Below, piece after piece: positions 58,801 to 64,000 of a stretch of 64,000 nucleotides of DNA (position 1 is its first letter; each line of letters starts with the position of its first letter). The DNA lies in the NCBI GenBank assembly GCA_023091665.1, contig JALJCQ010000030.1, positions 2,048,501-2,112,500 of the forward strand. Reading direction: 5' to 3'. The notes beneath the pieces were generated by a model, which saw only the letters and a list, made by a program, of their open reading frames with translations, ran no database searches and was not told the origin of the DNA. The stretch is from Pythium myriotylum (lineage: Eukaryota > Oomycota > Peronosporomycetes > Pythiales > Pythiaceae). The position numbers and the translations under genes were made by a program.

Positions 58801-59126
58801 CAGCGAGTGTGCCGCTCGAAGCTGTGCTCCCGGTGCTGGTTGGTGCAATGCCGCTGAAGACGGACGCTGACGAGAGCCCTGTCGTGTTCAAGTGCCTCAA
58901 CGGTCTCGTTCAAGCCCGCAACCCTGCCGTGATGAACCTGATCCCCCAGGTGATTGAAGTTTACGCAAAGGCTTTTCTGGACTCGTCCGTTGCTGGTGAC
59001 GAAGAGCAGGAGGAAATCAAGCAGACTTTGCGCGGTCTCCTCCACGATTTCGAGGCGCAAACGACTGGAGTGATTGGACAGTTGAGTCCTGAGCTTCAGG
59101 AGTCGCTCCGCGCCGCCCTTCAATAG
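55887..59126 (+). CDS. Importin-beta family nuclear transport receptor (importin-4/5 type)
   Basis: Single exon, 1,079 aa, the expected length for importin-4/5. The product is an array of HEAT repeats starting SPEQLEALLAQLTHPDTQQIKQAEELLKQYLKK, the usual N-terminal Ran-binding helix pair of the family (IRQMAAILLRKKL). Acidic loops (DEEEHDDDDET at ~320, EEDDDDLPEGLQSDDDEDDDE at ~630, and DEEEDEDEEENEGG at ~815) fit the loops that contact basic cargo and Ran. PQRRKAGVLALGIVSEGCHE and GASCFAIGQFAEFLQP match the importin-4 branch best. It carries ribosomal proteins and histones into the nucleus. Codon use is strongly C/G-ending, which suggests high expression. The start is at the MADYSP Met in context CACCATGG. 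Confidence 0.93.
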   Translation: MADYSPEQLEALLAQLTHPDTQQIKQAEELLKQYLKKISSVAGLITQVQHSGNQGVRQMAAILLRKKLLKHWPKIDAPTQAAIKQALLQRSVEDPVHVVRFSIAALISSLATHELKTGTWPELMAFINQAATSADENQREISMKLLQLLGESMGTTLQPFFHELKPLYANALQDPQSLKVRIAAMRAACTLIEFLEEGALRAFQPLVPLMVGVLQQCVVNGAESEAIELLDVLSEVVNHPFPLLDQSLVDLVELLLQVLAHPSLEGSTRASAAYAIGEFIKRKPKAIGKKNLVPKLFTTMLDIIAADDRAMCGLISNILERDEEEHDDDDETPGHLAQQTLDTLALCVPGKYVNPVVFATCSEYMKSPEPQRRKAGVLALGIVSEGCHEIMCQNIKELLPPVFAAAQDGDQRVRGASCFAIGQFAEFLQPPVADHYAEMLPLAIALLDDNTKEIKATALYVVEEITQSMDTHETLPYLDTLVTKLVNVLRSSSPQLQKMCLDALGSIAVGAKDAFLPYLAPIAELIQPFSNITDPKFFFLRGAAIECLGYLAVAVGKEAFRSYYAATMQFALSSFGFEDTELKEQAFVFFINLSSVYKEEFQPFLEQATGFVLAELNNEEGINVEEDDDDLPEGLQSDDDEDDDENAVDNLVRHISIRTDALSAKVRAIAAVEELALNCGAAFEQYIPVFLTPLARLTEYIHEDVRAAVAEALAGLVICSFEAAHPNSADEQVWVKGDFNKNILSDRNKLILEPVVKGLVEELLQDPEAVVVEKAFNALKVMSARIGPVVTMDYLKFITDTVQKILTHDHDCQADEEEDEDEEENEGGSVLESASELVGVLSKCYGEHFLETFKALFPNLLKYATSLRANRDRAAVVGCFAEVLREVGPGGQAFAESVFPVVIQGLTSEHYVLRANSVFCVGILAETSGPNLAGAYEQILHAVRPLFDESTNDDVVVDNAAAAVARMIMASPASVPLEAVLPVLVGAMPLKTDADESPVVFKCLNGLVQARNPAVMNLIPQVIEVYAKAFLDSSVAGDEEQEEIKQTLRGLLHDFEAQTTGVIGQLSPELQESLRAALQ

Positions 59127-59332
59127 ATTGATCCACGACTTCTCCATCTCATCAACCCCAGCCACTGCAGGTGTTTACCTGCGCATGACTGGCTTAACCA
59201 TTCTGTTTAGACGACTTGACCATGCATCTCAATCAAGTGAGCGCGGCGACGACTACAGTGACTCGCAGCCCAATTGTATTGCTGTAATATTGACTATTCC
59301 ACCGTTCCATTCGAGTTGTTACGATGTGGTTA

Positions 59333-59926
59333 TCACTGGCTTTTCTCAAACTCTTGGACTAGGTGGGCGCGAAGCTTCTCCAGCGACTTGAACCTGTGCG
59401 AGATGGAGTTTTTGGTGGCTTTGTCCATTTCCGCGTAAGTCACATCGAAGCCACGAGGCTGGAACACCGGGTCCCAACCAAACGTGTTTGGACCCCGAGC
59501 TGGCACGATAGTCCCCTGCGTCTGGCCCACGAACACAAGCGGCTCCACGGCGTCATCGGCGCTCGGTGAGTAGGCGAAAATGCACTGCGCGTAGGCCGAC
59601 TTGTCTTCGTAGGCCGCGAGGAGGTTGTTGAGGCCCGTGTGGCCCGTTTTGTCTAGGAACCACTTGATGTATGGACCAGGTAGGCCATTAAGCGCATTGA
59701 AGCAGAGCGACGTGTCCTCGACCAGCACCGGCCCGCCCACTTGCTTGGCGGCGAGGCGGCACTTCTGGCGAGCGATGTCCTCGGGTTCGCCCTGGAGCTC
59801 GGGCAGGTCCACCGCCTGATTGCGCAGCTCAAATGGGAAGTCGGCGCCGAGGATCGCGACGACCTCGGCGAGCTTGTTGCGGTTGCCCGTGACGAAGGTG
59901 AGCACGGGCTTGGCGACGGACGTCAT
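59333..59926 (-). CDS. ITPA: Inosine triphosphate pyrophosphatase (ITPA)
   Basis: Single exon, 197 aa, close to the human enzyme. Motifs in order: [69 protein letters not shown], and the C-terminal [11 protein letters not shown]. It hydrolyses ITP, dITP and XTP to monophosphates and so keeps deaminated purines out of DNA and RNA. An upstream start in the same frame (60358) would add about 144 residues read through the BBS2 region; I reject it. The start is 128 bp from the divergent BBS2 gene. Confidence 0.96.
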   Translation of the reverse strand: MTSVAKPVLTFVTGNRNKLAEVVAILGADFPFELRNQAVDLPELQGEPEDIARQKCRLAAKQVGGPVLVEDTSLCFNALNGLPGPYIKWFLDKTGHTGLNNLLAAYEDKSAYAQCIFAYSPSADDAVEPLVFVGQTQGTIVPARGPNTFGWDPVFQPRGFDVTYAEMDKATKNSISHRFKSLEKLRAHLVQEFEKSQ

Positions 59927-60053
59927 GGGGGCTGGGAAAAACTGCTGGTTTGGAAGGAGCTCACAAGATGCGCTTCGGATCAGATCTGAGATGCGCAAGA
60001 TCGGTCTGAGGCGCTCGAACGCCAAGAGTCGCGGAGGCATTCTCGCGGCCACG

Positions 60054-62340
60054 ATGCTGCCGGCATTCCAGCTACAGCTGCAGCAGCCGATCCTCGCGCG
60101 CGTGGCGGACGTGGGCAAGTTCGATGGCAAGCACCCGGCGCTCGCGTGCGGCACGACGGCCGGCCGGGTCTTCCTCCACTCGCCCAACGAGAAGAACGAG
60201 AGCGACGCCGGCGAGCAGAACGTGCGTTTCCTCAAGATCAACCGCAAGGTCTCGGCGCTCAAAGCAGGCAAGTTCGAGGACGCCGACATAGGCGACTCGC
60301 TCGTGGTCGGCACTGCATCCAGCTTGCTCGCGTACAACGTGGAGAAGAACTCGGACATCTTCTACAAGGACATGCCAGACGGCGCCCACACAATGCTCTT
60401 TGCGCCGACACCGGCCGTCAAATCGACCGGTGCGACACCGTCGCGAATGGTAATTGTAGGCGGCAACTGCTCGCTACAAGGCTTTAATCGAGAAGGAAAT
60501 GAAGTCTTCTGGACCGTAACGGGTGACCACGTCCGCGCCCTTGCGCAGTGTGATGTCACGGGCCATGGCCGGGAGGAGCTCGTAACCGGTTCGGACGACT
60601 TCGAAATTCGGATCTTCCAAGGCGAAGAGATTGTTCACGAAGCTACTGAGACGGCGCCAATCGTTGCTCTTACCCCCATCCAGAAGAACTTGTACGGTTA
60701 CGCCCTTCAAAATGGCACCGTCGGGGTTTACAAAGGAAAAAGCCGCGCGTGGCGCGTAAAGTCGAAGAACGTCCCGACCGCGATCCACAGCTTTGACATC
60801 GATGGTGATGGTGAAAAGGAGATTGTCATGGGATGGAGCAACGGAAAATTTGAGGCCCGGCGCCTAGCGAATGGCGAGGTCGTTCACAAGGACATGTTCG
60901 CGTCACCAATTGCAGCAATCGTCTCCGCTGACTACCGCATGGATGGTAATGAGGAGGTGATCTGCTGCTCGGCGGAAGGAGAAATACGGGGGTACTATGC
61001 AGTGTCTGGGGACATGATTCCAGCGGCACACGCGGCCGCAAGTGCAGCGGCCGAGAAGGCCAACAGCGAAGAGAAAGAAGTTGCTAAGCTATCCAAACTC
61101 AAGGCAGCGATGCAGCTTGAGCTGAAAGCACTGGAGAGCACAAACTCAAGTGCATCATCGTCATCGGTCGCTGGGAGTAAAGGCGGCAAAGCTAACAGTC
61201 TGCGTATTCGGTCGACCACGAAGGTCCAAGTTAAGTCTGTGTCAACGAAGAATTCATCGGCATTGGAGCTAGAAGTCTCCACTGACAGTGAGTACGTCAT
61301 CCGAATGGTAATCGCGTACGAGTACGATGTAGGGATCTTTGAATCCGAATCCTTTGTGGTGCGGCCTACGAACGCGACATCTTCAGTTATCATCCCACTC
61401 CACCTCAGCAAGCACATGGCAGCCCGCCTTGATCTCAAAGTGCTTGTCGGCATGCGAGGAAACAACACTACGTTCCATGTTTTCGAGTCGACCTACCGCC
61501 TTCCAAAGTTCGCCATGTTCTATCCCCTGACGACGCAATCCAAGCCGGGGCCTCAAGGAAGTGTGCAGTTCCGCACCCCAGTCAAAGTACAGCTAATGTG
61601 CGCTTGGGTTGAAGCTGCGTTTGGGATCCCACAGCCAAAGGACGCTGACAGTGCGAACGAACTCGAATTCTCATTCAAATGCCTCAGGGACAGCAGCCCG
61701 CTGACGCTCACGTTTTCGGCCAACGAATCCGTCATCCGGACAGACGACATGCAGCTCGCTGCAGAGCTCATTCAAGACATGTGTGCGCATTTAGAGTGGC
61801 GTGAGCTCGATTCATTGGCCGACTTTCCTCGCCAAATGGAAGACTTCAAAAGCTTACTCTTGCGCGTCGACGAGTGCAATGGAATCCGACTTAAACTGAC
61901 GGGGGAGATGGCTGATGACTCCAATCAAGTCAAAAATCTTATAATTCGTGTTGAAGATGCACGTATCGTCAACGACATGTACGTGTGTGTGTGTGTGTAT
62001 GTGTGTGTGTGTGTTTTTTTTTTTTTTTGGGGGGGGGGGGTGTTCGGAACTTGACAGCACGCTAACATATCATCTGAGCAGGAATCGGATGCGCCGCTAT
62101 TACTCGGAGCTTTTTACCCTCAACAACCAACTACTGGGGGAATACACGAAACGCAGTACAAACCACGAAGCCTTGCTGGAAGCTCTCAAAGAAGTGAACG
62201 CAATGATCCAGCTGGCCGCACGTTTACGTTTTGGAAATGCCAAGTCAAACGTCATTGCCGCATGTCGAAAGGCAATCAAGAACAACAACATTCACGCTTT
62301 GTTCTATATTGTGAAGACGGGAAAGGAGGACCATCAATAA
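60054..62340 (+). CDS. BBS2: Bardet-Biedl syndrome protein 2 (BBS2), BBSome subunit
   Basis: Two exons, 60054-61978 and 62082-62340; 727 aa, like human BBS2 (721). The N-terminal beta-propeller reads [78 protein letters not shown] and [15 protein letters not shown] coiled coil ([23 protein letters not shown]) follows, then the GAE-like and platform domains ([15 protein letters not shown]) and the C-terminal helices ([38 protein letters not shown]). BBS2 forms the BBSome that moves membrane proteins in cilia, so it suggests motile flagella. The intron (61979-62081) contains a GT repeat, then runs of T and G. Confidence 0.96.
61979..62040 (+). repeat. (GT)n microsatellite with poly-T and poly-G runs inside the BBS2 intron
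   Basis: Directly after the donor GTACGT the intron holds about 15 GT units with one interruption, then about 16 T and 12 G residues. Such runs are prone to length change and sequencing error. The only intron in an otherwise uninterrupted gene sits here. Confidence 0.9.
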
Positions 62341-62364
62341 ATCAACGGAGACAGCTCTTCATTA

Positions 62365-63856
62365 TCATCTATCGTTTAGTCTGCGCTTGTGCCAGGGGAG
62401 CCCCATTGCTTCCAGCGCTTCTTGTACGTCGCTGTGGCGTTGACGTTTGCGAGTACTCTCTGTAATCAAAGGCGAGATATCCGATGGCGTGGCTAGGGCC
62501 CCCATCATGTCCTCATCAAAAGTTATACGGCGAATGATTTTCGGAGTCCTGGAATCACCAATATCGCAGTGAGTTATTTGGTCAATCCTCTAGCTGGTGA
62601 TACTAACCGCACCTGAGTTTTGGTTGTGATGCTACAGGTGTCGACAACAACGAGGTCGAACTCTGTACCCCAGCAGGTTGACGAACGGGAAGGGGTGGCT
62701 TTGGAGACGGAACAATGTACTTCTTCGGGATCATCGGGTTAACAGGAATTCCTCTCTCGAAGGGTGATGGCGATGAGCGCATAGTAGGAAAGAGAGGTCG
62801 TGGAGCTCCCGTCGAGAATCCAGTAACACCGTTGGCTCCAGAACCAGGAGGTAACGCGCGAATCCTATTGTTTGTCTGACCAGAAGTGGATGAAGTTCGG
62901 GCATTTTGCACAATGTTCAACGTAGGCAATGCTGCGCCCTGCTTCTCTGGCGTTCGTCTCCAAACGGGTTTGTGTTTGAGTTCAAGACCAGCTTCGGACC
63001 TGAGAGCTGAAGTAGTTGAAGTCGATCTGGTCGCGTTGCCCTGGGGAAAACGAATGTTCAGCGTCACCCCCTGACTATCCACCGAAGCAGAGCTATCTTG
63101 GCCAACGTGGCGATGCTGGGCCAATGTTGAAGGCGGACGTGCATAGTTGGGGAGTTGCCACGGAAAGTCATCGTCCACGAGCGAAAAAGGGTCTGGTCGG
63201 ACCTGCGATTCCGAGCGGATGTCAGTCGAGGCGGCAGAGCCAACATCGCTATGGATTGTGGTCCCCGGTTCACTCAGGTTGGACGATTGATTGCGATCAG
63301 ATGGCTCTTGCTGTCTAAATGACGCGGTGTCCGTGTCGATCGCGTGTTTCGAATTGCCGCTTCTACCAGATTCCCGGGCAGACGTCTCGAATGTGACGTG
63401 CTTTCGAAGCAGGTGCCGTCTGGCGGCGGCAGGTTCACTGTTGTTCTCGGTGTCGCTTCTGTCGCCCGACATCACGACTCGCGTCTTCGCTTTCTTCCCG
63501 CGCGACTTGGCGGCTCGTCGCGTGCGCCCAGCGTCGCTTTCGCCGCCACTCTTGTCCGATTCCCGCGGCGCGGCGCCTTCGAGCGCGCGGATCTGTCGCT
63601 CGAGGTCTCGTTTCAGACGGCGGAAGTGCTCGTCGGGGATGGGGTTGGCGCGCGGGAGGCGGAGCAGACGCGCGGGCGGCAGGAGGCGCACGCGGCGGCG
63701 GAAGACGCGCGGCAGCAGCACGTCCAGCACCAGCAGCGCCATGCCCACGTAGAGGCACGCGCGGAAGGCCCACGAGTCCTCGTCCACGGGCAGCTTGAGC
63801 ATCCTTCCCGCCAAAGGAACTTTGAACTTGGAGAGCGAGACACTGAGGTGCTCCAC
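62365..63856 (-). CDS. Single-pass membrane protein with long Ser-rich tail, family unknown
   Basis: Two exons, 63856-62613 and 62548-62365; 475 aa. One hydrophobic helix near the N-terminus (AFRACLYVGMALLVLDVLL) is followed by an Arg-rich stretch (PRVFRRRVRLLPPARLLRLPR), a coiled segment, and a basic cluster RTRRAAKSRGKKAK that could be a nuclear signal. The rest is low complexity, rich in Ser, Pro, Thr and Asn. The second exon, RTPKIIRRITFDEDMMGALATPSDISPL, ends in a basic helix (WHKRRLNDR). One membrane helix plus basic and disordered tail recalls nuclear-envelope proteins such as POM121, but the similarity is only in layout. The stop overlaps the end region of BBS2 by a tail-to-tail gap of 24 bp. 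Confidence 0.72.
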
Positions 63857-64000
63857 ATCAAATTACACGTTTATGTGGTCCACGCTAGAAATCATATGCA
63901 AACCGCGGCCGTGGCTTTGCTCGCCGACGCACTTGCCGTCCATGCGTCGATGCCCGGCGGCTGCGCGCCAAGCTTTATCTAAAGCGCTTGAGCGAGATGT
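63857..64000. other. Right-edge stretch with no supported gene
   Basis: This is the upstream region of the preceding minus-strand gene. A reading frame crosses it on the plus strand, but it is antisense to that gene. Nothing else was seen. Confidence 0.5.

Noticed and set aside
58383..59165. 260-aa minus-strand frame opposite the importin gene
   Set aside because: Antisense to a strongly conserved coding region with C/G-ending codons, which creates long shadows.
63344..63982. 212-aa plus-strand frame at the right edge
   Set aside because: Antisense to the first exon of the Ser-rich membrane protein gene; Arg/Ala-rich composition typical of a shadow.
1..64000. RXLR or Crinkler host-translocated effectors
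   Set aside because: No signal peptide followed by RXLR-dEER or LxLFLAK was seen; the only secreted candidates are the two elicitins.
1..64000. tRNA or rRNA genes
   Set aside because: No tRNA-like box A/box B pair in suitable spacing or rRNA stretch was noticed by eye; a covariance-model search was not possible.

Overview
This window is nuclear DNA of an oomycete (water mould). The evidence is two elicitin-like secreted proteins with the six-cysteine core and a Ser/Thr/Pro-rich, GPI-type tail; dense genes on both strands separated by tens to a few hundred bases; many short GT-AG introns of about 50-90 nt; and ciliary genes (BBS2, a giant ASH/MSP-type protein) expected in a lineage with flagellated zoospores. 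I cannot name the genus. Exon models were built by hand from splice sites and reading frame. Where exon lists are given, lengths were checked modulo three.

Layout. 0-7.9 kb: 3' end of protein phosphatase 5, FEN1, a C2+TBC RabGAP (minus), a 64-aa protein, a helical-repeat protein that may be the cohesin loader Scc4/Mau2 (minus), and a TOM1-like seven-helix membrane protein. 8-15.2 kb: histidinol-phosphate aminotransferase (minus), an elicitin, a Tudor/chromo-barrel-like protein (minus), a TrmO-type tRNA methyltransferase with an added membrane anchor (minus), and two small membrane proteins. 15.2-25.8 kb: a 1,143-aa protein with F-x-P motifs, a DIX-domain plus STK16-like kinase fusion, a second elicitin (minus), an ADAL-type deaminase (minus), and the signal recognition particle receptor alpha subunit. 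25.8-28.1 kb: a gene-poor stretch with two decayed retroelement RNase H copies.

28.1-36.3 kb: nibrin (NBS1) and, converging on it, CSN5 (COP9 signalosome protease subunit). The 3' end of nibrin, the spacer and nearly all of CSN5 form a 1,222-bp unit repeated head to tail five times (30073-36182) with no difference that I could see. Only the last copy keeps the native CSN5 start; only the first nibrin tail belongs to an intact gene. This is the most striking structure here.

36.5-64 kb: a 3,781-aa ASH-type protein in ten exons, GPALPP1, a TPR protein (minus), EI24 (minus), an unrecognised 854-aa protein with CxxC pairs, an importin-beta family transporter, ITPA (minus), BBS2, and a Ser-rich single-pass membrane protein (minus). 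Neighbouring genes are mostly unrelated housekeeping functions, as is normal for compact eukaryotic genomes. The only hint of a functional group is the pair of ciliary genes in the last third.
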